Shown: positions 44,341 to 53,346 of the stretch, piece by piece
Layout: each line of letters starts with the position of its first letter
Position numbering within the stretch: position 1 is the first letter of the stretch
Assembly (NCBI GenBank): GCA_035760965.1
Contig: DASTRY010000044.1
Span: 112,754 to 176,753 of the forward strand
From: JADGHX01 sp035760965
GTDB lineage: Bacteria > Pseudomonadota > Gammaproteobacteria > Steroidobacterales > Steroidobacteraceae
Direction of reading: 5' to 3'
DNA length: 64,000 nucleotides
Notes under the pieces: generated by a model
What the model was told of the DNA's origin: nothing
Database searches by the model: none
The model's input: the letters and a program-made list of their open reading frames with translations, nothing else
Translations under genes and position numbers: made by a program

Positions 44341-45126
44341 TTACGGCAGGCCGCGCGCGCCCGTCTTGATTGCGGTGTCCAGGCCTTGCTCGCCGCGGAA
44401 CGTGGCGCCGGTGAAGTCGGCGTTCGTGAGATTGGCGTGGGAAAAATCGGTGTCGATGAACTGCGCGTCGCGCAGGTCGGCGCCCGTGAAGTCCGCGCCT
44501 GTAAGGCGCGCGCCGCTGAAGTCCACGCGGTACAGCGTCGTGCCGATGAGCTTCGTGCCGCTGAGGTCGGCAAAACTGAAATCGGCGCGCGAGAAGTCGG
44601 CGTGCGAGAGGTCCGCCCCATTCAGCTTCGCGTAGGGGAGGTTGGCGCGCATCAGCCCCATGGACTGATTCTTCATGTCGGCGGCCGCGTTCATCCGCGT
44701 GAGGTTCGCGTTCGTGAGATCGGCGTTGCGCAGATCGCCGATGAGGCGCGCGCCGGAGAGGTTGGCGTCCTTCAGCTGGCCGCCGGCGAGCTGGATCGAA
44801 AACAGCACGGCGTCGGTCAGCGATGCGTTCGTGAGGTCCGCGCCCTCCATGAAGCTCACCGTGAGATTGCAGCGATCGAGCTTCGCGCGCGCGAGGTTGG
44901 CTTTGTTGAGCACGGACGCCGAGAGATTGGCGCCACGAAAGTCGACGCCGGACAGATCGAGACCGATCAGGTTCTTTGCGTAGAGATTGGCGGGCGCGCC
45001 CGGGCGGCCTTGGCCGACTCGCTCGATCACGGCTTCGCGCGTCAGGACTTCGTAGCCTTCCCATTCGGCAGCGAGCATGGGGGAAGCGGCGAGCGCTCCA
45101 CCCACGAACGCGAGCGCGAGGTGCAC
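44341..45126 (-). CDS. Exported pentapeptide-repeat protein
   Basis: About 261 aa. A GTG at 45126 begins a signal peptide (HLALAFVGGALAASPMLAAE). After EWEGYEVLTREAVIERV come dozens of A(D/N)LxX repeats: LSGVDFRGANLSASVLNKANLARAKL, then LTNASL, LKDANLSGARLIG, LRNADLTNANL, and LTGADFTGADLRDAQFI. These form a right-handed quadrilateral beta helix. Some family members mimic DNA and protect gyrase, but an exported one more likely serves as a structural or binding surface. No ATG is available near the signal, so the start is less sure than the gene. Confidence 0.78.
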   Translation of the reverse strand: MHLALAFVGGALAASPMLAAEWEGYEVLTREAVIERVGQGRPGAPANLYAKNLIGLDLSGVDFRGANLSASVLNKANLARAKLDRCNLTVSFMEGADLTNASLTDAVLFSIQLAGGQLKDANLSGARLIGDLRNADLTNANLTRMNAAADMKNQSMGLMRANLPYAKLNGADLSHADFSRADFSFADLSGTKLIGTTLYRVDFSGARLTGADFTGADLRDAQFIDTDFSHANLTNADFTGATFRGEQGLDTAIKTGARGLP

Positions 45127-45319
45127 TGCGCGGCTCGCTCGCAGCCATCGTGCCGAGCCCGTGCGCCGCGTACCCAACCGTAGCGTCCGATCGGTCCGCC
45201 GTGTCCCCAAGCATTGCGTCGAGCCGCTGTAGTGCGCGTGCAGCCGCTGCGCCGACCCAGCCGGCCGCACTCGTCCCGGCCAACTCGGGAGCGCGGCGCC
45301 GCCGCGGTCCGGGCCGCGC
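45127..45319. other. Non-coding stretch upstream of the pentapeptide-repeat gene
   Basis: No reading frame here resembles a protein. Together with the decayed sequences at 45320-45866 it forms a 760-base zone without an intact gene, very rich in GC triplets. Confidence 0.5.
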
Positions 45320-45510
45320 CTAATCTCGGATCGACTCCACGATGGGCGTGAGGAACGGCTCGAGCACCCCATAGTTCGCGTTCCACTCTTCCGAGGTCGG
45401 GTGTCAAGCGTGATCGCCCGCGCGAACAACTACAAGATCGAGACTCGGAATGACGATGATGAGCTCTCGTGCAGGCCCCACGCCCAGAACGCGTCGCGAG
45501 GCACCCGCTT
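45320..45510 (-). pseudogene. Remnant of a serine hydrolase (beta-lactamase-family) C-terminus
   Basis: Three adjacent minus-strand frames give successive protein-like pieces: PRDAFWAWGLHES, then ELIIVIPSLDLVVVRAGDH, then PTSEEWNANYGVLEPFL and LTPIVESIRD before a stop at 45320. Joined, they match how beta-lactamase-related esterases end (a hydrophobic 'viPs.dLVvvr.Gd' strand and a final helix). At least two frameshifts separate them, so the gene is dead or the sequence has indel errors. Confidence 0.42.
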
Positions 45511-45866
45511 ATCTCGCTGGTGGCATTGGTCCACGAGAGGATGTCGGCGAGCACGCCCGATGCGAGCTCGCGCGCAGGCACGGCCCGTTCACGCTCAGTG
45601 TCGTTGCACGGAACGCGTTGCCGCGACGTGGGGGCAGCTCGATTGTGATGTCGGTGCCCGCGGTGACCACGGGTGGGGTGTTCGTGTGAGTGGGGGCGAT
45701 GCTGGGCCGGGGTCGGAGTTGGAGTCGCCGATAGCGCCGTCCGAACCCTCCGCGCCCCGCCGGTGGCCGCTGCGCAGCCTGCGGCGAAAGAGGTTAGCAA
45801 CGCGAGCGCGAGGCATGTGAGAGTGCGGGCGCACGGAGCCGTGCGCTCCCGCAAAATTCGAATCAT
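45500..45866 (-). pseudogene. Decayed lipoprotein-like gene
   Basis: The frame starting at 45866 gives a plausible lipoprotein signal (LTCLALALLTSFAAGC), then becomes Arg/His-rich and unstructured. Protein-like continuation appears in the other minus frames (EGSDGAIGDSNSDPGP; TPPVVTAGTDITIELPP), suggesting successive frameshifts. It may be the 5' part of the same broken gene as 45320-45510. The alternative is chance reading in GC-rich DNA. Confidence 0.3.
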
Positions 45867-45890
45867 GAGGGTGAGTCTCCGGTTCTAGTT

Positions 45891-48431
45891 ATGTCATTTG
45901 CTTGGTTTCAGCTGCAGTCGCGGAGCGACCGTCCTGCCCGAGCTCTTGCTTGGGCCGTCGCGCTGATGAGCGCGCAGGCGTTTGCGCAGGCGAACGACGA
46001 CGCGTACTCGAGAAATTGCGCGACCTGCCACGGGCCGGAGATGCGCGGCGGGGAGACCGGGCCCGCGTTGATCGGCAGCGGGTTCCAGGAGAAGTGGGTC
46101 GCGCATCCGCGGGAGCTCGAGGAACGGGTTCGGCGCACGATGCCGCCGACGAATCCCGGTGCGTTGAGCGATACGGATTACGCGGTCGTGATGGGCCGAA
46201 TTCGCGCGGCGAACGGCTGGGCGGCTGCGGATGCAGCGGCGCCGGCCGCGCGGGATGGCGCGACTGCGCAGCTCAGCGATGCGGCGGCGAGCGAAAGCGG
46301 CATAGCAGTCGCGCCGAGCGGGGCTGCGGCCGTGGCGGCGAACAGCACTGCTGCGGCATCCGGCGGCGCTGCATCCGCTGCTGCTGCATCCGGCGCTACT
46401 GCTGCATCCGGCACTGCTGCTACATCCGGCACTGCTGCGGCATCCGGCACTGCTGCGGCATCCGTTGTCAGCAGCATCCCAGTGGCCCCGGTGCCGCCCA
46501 TGGAGTGGCTCAGCAATCGCGGTGACGCGGGGAGCACGAGCTATTCGCCGCTCGCGCAGATCAATCGCGACAACGTCAGTAAGCTGCGCATCGCGTGGCG
46601 CTGGAAGAGCGACAACTTCGGTCCGACGCCTGAGTTCTACTACCGGGTCACCCCGCTGATGGCCGACGGCGTGCTGTACGCGACCGCCGGACTGCGACGC
46701 ACCGTCGTAGCTATCGACGCGGCCACCGGCGAGACGCTGTGGATGTATCGGCTCGACGAAGGCGTCCGCGGCACGAGCGCACCACGCCGCAGCTCCGGCC
46801 GCGGCGTCGCGTACTGGCGCCCGAGCGGACCCGCCGAAGCGGCTCGCACCACCGATGCGAGTTCCATGCTCGGAACGGCGACGAGCTCGCGCGGCGAGCC
46901 CAGTCGCATATTCACGATCTCCCCCGGTTTTCAGCTCGTCGCGCTCGACGCCCGCACCGGACAGCCGATCTCGTCGTTCGGTCGCCACGGCATCGTCGAT
47001 CTCAAGGAAGGGCTGCCGCGCGTCGATGACCCCAACACAGCGTCGGTCGGCTCGAGCTCACCGCCCGTCATCGTCGGCGATGTCATCGTGGTCGGCGTCG
47101 CGTTCTCGGCCGGCGGCGCGCCCCGCTCGAAGGAAGCCATCCCCGGGTTCGTTCGCGGCTACGACGTGCGCACCGGCGCGCTCAAGTGGACCTTCCACAC
47201 CATCCCGCAAGAAGGCGAATTCGGCGTAGACACGTGGGAAGACGAGAGCTGGCGCTACACCGGCAACACCGGCGTCTGGACGCCGTTCTCGGCGGACCTC
47301 GCGCGCGGCTACGTCTACTTGCCGGTCGAAGCGCCCACCGGCGATTTCTACGGCGGGCATCGTCACGGCGACAACCTGTTCTCCGACAGTCTCGTCTGCC
47401 TCGACGCGAAAACCGGCAAGCGCATCTGGCACTATCAAATCGTCCATCACGACATCTGGGACTACGACCTGCCCGCGCCGCCGGTGCTGGTCGACATCAC
47501 GGTAGGCAAGAAGCGAATCCCCGCCCTCGTGCAGGTGACGAAGATGGGCTTCGCCTTCGTCTTCGATCGCGAGACCGGCAAACCGGTGTGGCCGATCAAA
47601 GAGCGCCGCGTGCCGCAAACCGATGTCCCCGGCGAACGGACCGCGGCCACGCAACCCTTTCCGACGAAGCCCGCGCCGTTCGAGCCGCAAGGTCTGCGCA
47701 CGGAAGACCTGATCGACTTCACGCCCGAAATCAAACAGCAGGCGTTGGAGATCGTGAGCCGGTATCGGTACGGGCCGCTCTACATCCCGCCGTCCGTCGT
47801 CGTCGAAGGACAGAATCTCGGCACGCTGATCCGCCCGAATCTCTCGGGCGGCGCGAACTGGCCCGGTGCGGCGGTCGATCCGGAAACGGGCGTGCTGTAC
47901 GTGAGCTCGCTCTCGACGGTGGGCCCCATCGGGTTACGCCAGGACCCGAAGATCTCCGACATGCGCTACATCGGCGCCTACGGCGAAGGATTCCCGAACG
48001 GCTCGCTCGGCGGCCCGCACGGCCTGCCGCTCGTCAAGCCACCGTGGGGTCGCATCACGGCGATCGATCTCAACTCGGGCAACCATCTGTGGATGATCCC
48101 GAACACGGACACGCCCGAGTGGGCGCGCAACAACCCCGCGCTCGCCGGCATCTCGCTGCCGCGCACCGGCTCGTTCGATCAGGTCGGGCTGCTCGTGACG
48201 AAGACGCTCCTGTTCGCGGGCGAGGGCAGCGGCCTGTGGCGCCCGGGCGGCGGCGGCAACAAGCTGCGCGCGCACGACAAGGCGACGGGCGCGATTCTTC
48301 ACGAGATCACGTTGCCGGCGAATCAGTCGGGCGTGCCCATGACGTACGCGGTCGGCGGGCGCCAGTTCATCGTCGTTGCGGTTGGCGCGAAGGGCGTTCC
48401 GGGAGAGCTTGTCGCGCTCACGTTGCCGTGA
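45891..48431 (+). CDS. Cytochrome c-PQQ dehydrogenase fusion (quinohaemoprotein)
   Basis: 846 aa. The signal peptide ends near AFAQA. A cytochrome c domain has CATCH (Cys43-His47), TGPALIGSGFQEKW and a Met-Pro-Pro axial-ligand region (RRTMPPTNPG). A low-complexity Ala/Ser/Gly/Thr linker spans about residues 115-205. The PQQ propeller follows with WLSNRGDAGSTSYSPLAQINRDNVSKL, VVAIDAATGETLWMY, VQVTKMGFAFVFDRETGKPVWPI and GITAIDLNSG-like blades. It oxidises an alcohol or sugar in the periplasm and passes electrons to its own haem. Most quinohaemoproteins have the haem domain at the C-terminus; here it is at the N-terminus. Confidence 0.9.
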   Translation: MSFAWFQLQSRSDRPARALAWAVALMSAQAFAQANDDAYSRNCATCHGPEMRGGETGPALIGSGFQEKWVAHPRELEERVRRTMPPTNPGALSDTDYAVVMGRIRAANGWAAADAAAPAARDGATAQLSDAAASESGIAVAPSGAAAVAANSTAAASGGAASAAAASGATAASGTAATSGTAAASGTAAASVVSSIPVAPVPPMEWLSNRGDAGSTSYSPLAQINRDNVSKLRIAWRWKSDNFGPTPEFYYRVTPLMADGVLYATAGLRRTVVAIDAATGETLWMYRLDEGVRGTSAPRRSSGRGVAYWRPSGPAEAARTTDASSMLGTATSSRGEPSRIFTISPGFQLVALDARTGQPISSFGRHGIVDLKEGLPRVDDPNTASVGSSSPPVIVGDVIVVGVAFSAGGAPRSKEAIPGFVRGYDVRTGALKWTFHTIPQEGEFGVDTWEDESWRYTGNTGVWTPFSADLARGYVYLPVEAPTGDFYGGHRHGDNLFSDSLVCLDAKTGKRIWHYQIVHHDIWDYDLPAPPVLVDITVGKKRIPALVQVTKMGFAFVFDRETGKPVWPIKERRVPQTDVPGERTAATQPFPTKPAPFEPQGLRTEDLIDFTPEIKQQALEIVSRYRYGPLYIPPSVVVEGQNLGTLIRPNLSGGANWPGAAVDPETGVLYVSSLSTVGPIGLRQDPKISDMRYIGAYGEGFPNGSLGGPHGLPLVKPPWGRITAIDLNSGNHLWMIPNTDTPEWARNNPALAGISLPRTGSFDQVGLLVTKTLLFAGEGSGLWRPGGGGNKLRAHDKATGAILHEITLPANQSGVPMTYAVGGRQFIVVAVGAKGVPGELVALTLP
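46345..46470 (+). repeat. 18-bp in-frame tandem repeat in the linker of the PQQ enzyme
   Basis: Successive copies close to ggcactgctgcggcatcc encode GTAAAS-like units (ASGATAASGTAATSGTAAAS). The period is 18 bp, six codons, so copy number can change without frameshift and would alter the linker length between the haem and propeller domains. Confidence 0.8.
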
Positions 48432-48703
48432 CGAGCAGCGAGCGTGCCGGGAGTGTTCGATGAGCGCACGGACGATTCCTCGCGTCGTCTTACGCGCCCT
48501 GGTTAGCGCGCGGATTAGCACGCACTCCCAGCGCGTAGACCGCTTCTATCAACTGGCAACAGACGCGGCGCATTCGCGCGAGTCGCGGCCCGCGTCCGCT
48601 ACACAGTTGTCCGCCGCCTCACACTGGTCATTCCACGCTCCGGGGCGCGGTTGCGCGTGCAACTTCGGCATACTCCGCGTCGGTCCAACACCGAGAGCTT
48701 CGT

Positions 48704-49855
48704 ATGTCCAAGAAGTCGCAGTCGCCCGTCGATCTGGACCGCTTCGCGATCGAGCGGCGGCGTTTCCTCGCTGAAAGCACGATGTATGGCGCGGGTGGCA
48801 TTCTCGCCAGCCTCGGTTTGAGTCGCTACGCCGTCGCGCAGGCGCAAGCGCCCGCTGCGGGTGCCGGCGGCCCCGGCGCGCGACCGTCGCTGCCGCCGGA
48901 GCCGAAAGTCTCGCAACCGGCACCGCTGCACGATCTGAAAGGTAAAGTCGCGTACATCACCGCGTCATCCGACGGCATCGGCCTCGGCATCGCGCGCGCC
49001 GCCGCGAATGCCGGCATGAAAGTGTGCGTGGGCTATCGGAACGAGGAACGCCTGAAGGCCGCGCTGCCGCTGTTTAAGAAGGGCAGCACCATTCTGCCGG
49101 TGAAGCACGATGTCACCGATCGGGACGCTTGGGCCAAGGTGCTCGACCAGATCAAGAGTGAGTTCGGCAAGTTGCATCTGATGGTGAACAACGCCGGCTC
49201 GAAGACACGCGCCAAGGCGAGCGAGGCGTCGTTCGACGAGTGGGACAACGCGGTTGCGGTGAACTACACCGCCACCTACAACAGCGTCGCGGTCTGCTTG
49301 CCGCACATGCTGGAGCACGGCGAGGGCTCGCACATCGTCGTCACGTCGTCCATGAGCGGCTTGCTCCCGGGCGGCAATCTCGGCGTGTACACGGCGACGA
49401 AGATTGCGGCCGTGGGTTTGATCGAAGCGCTGCGCGTCGAGCTCGAGGGCACGACGGTCGGCACGTCCGCGTTCGTGCCGGGCGGCGTGAACACCGATAA
49501 CTACATCGGCACCGGCGAGGAGAATCCTTATCGCGCCGCGCACCCGATGCCCGGGCCGCCGAGCGGCGTGCCGCGCCCCGCGGGGCCGCCACCGGGAATG
49601 GATCCGCTCGAAGCGGGTGAGCGCGTTCTGAACGGCGTGATCCACAACGATCTCTTCATCGTCACGCATCCCGAATACATGCCGGGGACGAAGCAGCGCT
49701 TCGACGCGATCCTCGCGTCCGTGCCGGAGGAGGACACACCGCCGCCAGCACAGCGGGTGCAGTTCGAGCAACGCGTGCTGCACGCAGGCATCTACCCACG
49801 GGAAATTGCGCACCGGAAGAAGAAGCGCAAGTCCTATCGCAGCGTGACCGTCTGA
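48704..49855 (+). CDS. Tat-exported short-chain dehydrogenase/reductase
   Basis: 383 aa. The twin-arginine signal ERRRFLAESTMYGAGGILASLG is followed by a Pro/Ala spacer, then a complete SDR domain: KVAYITASSDGIGLGIARAA (cofactor motif), MVNNAGSKTRA, VTSSMSGLLPGGNLGVYTATKIAAVG (catalytic Ser-Tyr-Lys). A C-terminal extension ends REIAHRKKKRKSYRSV. Most SDRs are cytoplasmic because they need NAD(P); Tat export would allow a bound cofactor to be carried out. It is closely similar to the next gene's product and so part of a tandem duplication. Confidence 0.85.
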   Translation: MSKKSQSPVDLDRFAIERRRFLAESTMYGAGGILASLGLSRYAVAQAQAPAAGAGGPGARPSLPPEPKVSQPAPLHDLKGKVAYITASSDGIGLGIARAAANAGMKVCVGYRNEERLKAALPLFKKGSTILPVKHDVTDRDAWAKVLDQIKSEFGKLHLMVNNAGSKTRAKASEASFDEWDNAVAVNYTATYNSVAVCLPHMLEHGEGSHIVVTSSMSGLLPGGNLGVYTATKIAAVGLIEALRVELEGTTVGTSAFVPGGVNTDNYIGTGEENPYRAAHPMPGPPSGVPRPAGPPPGMDPLEAGERVLNGVIHNDLFIVTHPEYMPGTKQRFDAILASVPEEDTPPPAQRVQFEQRVLHAGIYPREIAHRKKKRKSYRSVTV

Positions 49856-49864
49856 GGCATCGCC

Positions 49865-51016
49865 ATGGCCAAACGAAAAGACACTCGTACGATGCGGGAT
49901 GCGCAGTCTGCCCCGGCGACGGGGCTCGATCGTCGCCAGTTTCTCGGCACAGGGATCGCGGCCGGTGGGCTTCTCGCCGCGCTCGGCTTGAGCCAGTACG
50001 CGAATGCGCAGGCGCCCGGTGGCTCGTCGCCGGCATCAGCGCCGCCGCCCGGTCCGCGGCAATTGCCGCCCGAACCCACCGTTTCGCAGCCGCCGCCGCT
50101 CAAGGATCTGAAAGGCAAGGTCGCTTACATCAGCGCCGCGTCCGATGGCATCGGCCTCGGGATCGCGCGTGCCGCGTCGAATGCGGGCATGAAGGTCGTC
50201 ATCGGCTATCGCAACGAGGAGCGGTTGAAAGCCGCGTTGCCGCTCTTCAAGCCGGACAACGCCGGCGTGCTGCCGATCAAGCACGACGTCACCGATCGCG
50301 CCGGTTGGAAAGCGCTGCTCGAGGAAGTGAAGAGCAAGTACGGCAAGCTCCACCTCGTCGTGAACAACGCGGGCGTGAAGACGCTGCAGCAGGCGAGCAA
50401 GGCGAAGTACGAGGAGTGGGACAACGCGGTCGCCGTGAACTTCACGGCGATCTACAACAGCGTCGTCACTTGTCTGCCGCACATGCTCGAGCACGGCGAG
50501 GGCGGGCATTTCGTGACGACGGCGTCGATGGGCGGGCTGCTGCCGGGCGTGAACGCGGGCGTCTACACGTCGACGAAGATTGCGGCGGTGGGCTTGATGG
50601 AGGCGCTCCGCGTCGAGCTCGAACGCACGAACGTCGGCACCTCGGTGTTCTGCCCGGGGCTCGTCAGCACGGAGAACTATCCGGCAGGGCAGGAGAATCC
50701 GTATCACGCCGCGCAGGCCGCGAAGATGGGGCGGCCGAGGGGGATGGGCATGCCGGCGGTCGGCATGGACCCGCTCGAAGCGGGCGAGCGGGTGCTGAAC
50801 GGCGTCGTGAACAACGATCTGTTCATCCTGTCGCACCCGGAGTTCAAGGCCGGCATGCAGGAGCGGTTCGACGCGATCATGGCGTCGACGCCCGCGATCG
50901 AAACGCCGATCCCGGAAGCGCGCATCGCGTACGAGCGAGTCGTCACCCGCTGCGGGATTTACGAGCGGGAGATCGCGCATCGCAAGGTGAAGCGCAAGAG
51001 TTATCGGGAAGTTTGA
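49865..51016 (+). CDS. Tat-exported short-chain dehydrogenase/reductase, tandem paralogue
   Basis: 383 aa, the same length as the preceding product and alike throughout: Tat signal LDRRQFLGTGIAAGGLLAALGLSQYA, spacer, cofactor motif AASDGIGLGIARAASNAGMK, VVNNAGVKTL, catalytic ASMGGLLPGVNAGVYTSTK, DPLEAGERVLNGVVNNDLFI, and a basic tail REIAHRKVKRKSYREV. It starts 9 bp after its neighbour's stop. The two may form a heteromer. The upstream PQQ dehydrogenase is the nearest periplasmic redox partner, though 272 bp separate them. Confidence 0.86.
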   Translation: MAKRKDTRTMRDAQSAPATGLDRRQFLGTGIAAGGLLAALGLSQYANAQAPGGSSPASAPPPGPRQLPPEPTVSQPPPLKDLKGKVAYISAASDGIGLGIARAASNAGMKVVIGYRNEERLKAALPLFKPDNAGVLPIKHDVTDRAGWKALLEEVKSKYGKLHLVVNNAGVKTLQQASKAKYEEWDNAVAVNFTAIYNSVVTCLPHMLEHGEGGHFVTTASMGGLLPGVNAGVYTSTKIAAVGLMEALRVELERTNVGTSVFCPGLVSTENYPAGQENPYHAAQAAKMGRPRGMGMPAVGMDPLEAGERVLNGVVNNDLFILSHPEFKAGMQERFDAIMASTPAIETPIPEARIAYERVVTRCGIYEREIAHRKVKRKSYREV

Positions 51017-51082
51017 TTCCTGTTGCGGCGCTGCGCTGCGTCCGCGCGGAGCGCGGGACGCAGCGGCGGCCGCAGAAGCGCC

Positions 51083-51302
51083 TCGGGGTGTCCGCGGGGC
51101 TAAAACATTCAGGGGCTGCAGCGCCAATAACTTCAGGGTTGCGCCCCCAAGAACTTCTGGGTCCGGCGCCAAGAGCTTCAGGGATCTGTCGCTAAGAGCT
51201 TTAGAGTTGCGGCGCTAAGCGCTCACGGTTGTGGCGCCTTTCGCTCAGTGCCGCGACGCCTATCGCTTGAGGCCTCCGGCCCCAAGAGCTTCAGGGCTTC
51301 TG
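51083..51302. repeat. Degenerate 22-25-bp tandem repeat, about ten units
   Basis: Between two convergent genes a unit built on gcgccaagagcttcaggg recurs with period 22-25 bp: aataacttcaggg, aagaacttctggg, aagagcttcaggg, aagagctttagag, aagcgctcacgg and so on. The last unit includes the stop codon of the epimerase-like gene. Copies differ at several positions. Units are adjacent without unique spacers, so this is not a CRISPR array. Confidence 0.75.
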
Positions 51303-52181
51303 GAGCGTCAACGTCATCCCGAACGCATGCGAGGAGCCCGGCGGCACGATGAACACGCCGGGCTTCTCGCGAATGTCCCCCGCGAAGCCCACCGGGTCCG
51401 TCACGCCCTGCCACGGCTCGATGCAGATGAACGGCGCGCCAGGTCGCGTCCACACGCCCAGATAACTCGCCTCCGGGAAGCGCAGCTCGATGCGCGGCCC
51501 GGCCTCCGCGCCGTACACGACGGAGTGGCTCATCAGCCGGTCCAAGATCAACACGTCGTTCGCGAACAGGTCGTCCTTCAGCAAGAGCCGGCGCCCCATG
51601 ACCGGCGTCGGATACTGCTCCCGCGCGAGCAGCCCGTCGGCGTTGATGCGCCGGACGGGCGCGCGCTCGGCCGCGGCGAACTCGATGAAGTGCGCGGCGC
51701 GCGGCTGATCGTACGGCAGCGGCCAGCGCAAGCCCGGATGAAATCCGACGCTCGCAGGCATCTCGTCGGTGCCGGCATTCCGGACGGACGCAACCAGCGA
51801 GAGGGTCGCGTCTCGAATCTCGAAGTGCACGTCCAGCTCGAAATCGAACGGATACACGGCGCGCGTCGCTTCGTCCGCGCGTAGCCGGAACAGCGCCGAG
51901 GAGGGCGTCGTCTCGATCACCTCGAAGCGCTTGTTGCGCGCGAATCCGTGACGCGAAAGCGTGTAGCGCTGCGAGCGGTAGAGATAGCTGCCGCCTGCAA
52001 GCGTCCCGACGATGGGAAATAGAATGGGTGCGCGACCCGCCCAGATGCTCGCGTCGCCGTACCAAAGAAGGTCGCGGCCTTCTTCATCACGCAGCACGGA
52101 GAGCTGCGCGCCCAGCGGGTCGATCTCCGCACTCAGCCCGGCGGAGCCAATCGCAACATTCGACGTATTCGAGATCATCAC
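51291..52181 (-). CDS. Aldose 1-epimerase (galactose mutarotase)-like protein
   Basis: 296 aa beta-sandwich of the GalM/LacX-like superfamily. Recognisable parts are the start with LSAEIDPLGAQLSVLRDEEGRDLLWYGD, APILFPIVGTLAGG, LSRHGFARNKRFEV (general-acid/base His region), VGFHPGLRWPLP (second His) and FICIEPWQGVTDP. It interconverts sugar anomers or binds a phosphosugar; the LacX subgroup is poorly characterised. A start at 52181 or the adjacent ATG at 52178 are both possible. It lies 25 bp downstream of the threonine-synthase-like gene on the same strand. Confidence 0.83.
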   Translation of the reverse strand: MMISNTSNVAIGSAGLSAEIDPLGAQLSVLRDEEGRDLLWYGDASIWAGRAPILFPIVGTLAGGSYLYRSQRYTLSRHGFARNKRFEVIETTPSSALFRLRADEATRAVYPFDFELDVHFEIRDATLSLVASVRNAGTDEMPASVGFHPGLRWPLPYDQPRAAHFIEFAAAERAPVRRINADGLLAREQYPTPVMGRRLLLKDDLFANDVLILDRLMSHSVVYGAEAGPRIELRFPEASYLGVWTRPGAPFICIEPWQGVTDPVGFAGDIREKPGVFIVPPGSSHAFGMTLTLQKP

Positions 52182-52206
52182 GGTACCGCGGCTATCCTGC
52201 CGCGGC

Positions 52207-53346
52207 TCAGCGATATTTCAAGCCCGTGCCCGTATTGAAAACGATCACCGTGTCGCTCGGGCGCACGAAACCGTCTTCTCGCAGCTTGGCAAGCGCGGCC
52301 CAGGCGGCGCCGCCTTCCGGGCAGACGTCGATGCCCGTACGTGAGGCGAGGGCGCGCGTCGCGCGCTCCGTCACGTCGTCGGGGATCGTCACCGCTGTGC
52401 CGTTCGTCTCGCGCAGGACTCGCAGGCACAAGAAGCCGCCGAGCGGCGAGGGTACCCGCAGCCCGTACGCGCGCGTGTGCGGATTCGGGAACGGCTCCGT
52501 CTTTTCCGCTCCCTCGTGAAACGCTTTGGCCACGGGCGCGCAGCCGGCCGCTTGCACGGAGACGAAGCGCGGCCGCTTGCCCGGTGCCACCCAGCCGAGC
52601 CGCTCCATCTCCTCGAACGCTTTCCACATGCCGATGAGGCCGGTGCCGCCGCCCGTCGGATACAGCACGACGTCCGGGACCTCGCCGTTCATCTGCTCGA
52701 CCAGCTCGTACGCCATCGTCTTCTTGCCTTCTATTCGATACGGCTCGCGCAGTGTCGAGACGTCGAAGGCATTCTGTGGACCGTGCTCGCGCAGGAATTT
52801 GCCCGCATCCGCGATCGTCCCCGCCACTTGATGAATCGTTGCGCCGTAGAGCTCGCACTCGCTGAAGAACGGGGCCGGCGTGTCCTCGGGCATGGCGACA
52901 GTCACGGGCAGCCCGCCGCGCGCCCCGTAAGCCGCGAGCGCGCCGGCCGCATTGCCTGCCGATGGCGCGGACAGCGCGCGGGCACCGAGATGCTTGGCCA
53001 TCGAGATGGCGACGGCCATGCCGCGCGCTTTGAACGAGCCCGTCGGGTTACGGGCCTCATCCTTCACCCAGACGTTCGACTCGACTCGCAGCAATGGCGT
53101 GAAGCCTTCGCTCAGCGTGACCGCATTGACGTCCTCGAGCGGGAGCACCTCGCGATAGCGCCAGAGCGATGCTGCGCGGCTCGCGAGGTCCGCCATCTTG
53201 AGGCGGACGCGTGAGAGGTCGTAGTCCACGCGTAACGGCATTCCGCAGGCCATGCAGACCGTGAGAAGCTGATGCGGATCGTGAGCCTTGCCGCACGCAA
53301 AGCAGCTTACGCCCGAGAGGTAGCGGGAGAGGCGAGGTGAGCTCAT
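52207..53346 (-). CDS. Threonine synthase-like PLP enzyme with N-terminal zinc ribbon
   Basis: 379 aa fold-type II PLP enzyme. An N-terminal CxxC...CxxC ribbon (Cys15, Cys18, Cys31, Cys34) precedes the PLP lysine Lys106 in NPTGSFKARG, the phosphate/cofactor segment SAGNAAGALAAYGA, and YPTGGGTGLIGMWKAFEEME. Threonine synthase turns O-phosphohomoserine into threonine; the zinc-ribbon forms are common as second, less certain members, and related enzymes act as deaminases. No hom or thrB gene is adjacent. Confidence 0.82.
   Translation of the reverse strand: MSSPRLSRYLSGVSCFACGKAHDPHQLLTVCMACGMPLRVDYDLSRVRLKMADLASRAASLWRYREVLPLEDVNAVTLSEGFTPLLRVESNVWVKDEARNPTGSFKARGMAVAISMAKHLGARALSAPSAGNAAGALAAYGARGGLPVTVAMPEDTPAPFFSECELYGATIHQVAGTIADAGKFLREHGPQNAFDVSTLREPYRIEGKKTMAYELVEQMNGEVPDVVLYPTGGGTGLIGMWKAFEEMERLGWVAPGKRPRFVSVQAAGCAPVAKAFHEGAEKTEPFPNPHTRAYGLRVPSPLGGFLCLRVLRETNGTAVTIPDDVTERATRALASRTGIDVCPEGGAAWAALAKLREDGFVRPSDTVIVFNTGTGLKYR

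Noticed and set aside
51083..51302. CRISPR array
   Set aside because: Units are contiguous and degenerate with no unique spacers, and no cas genes are present.
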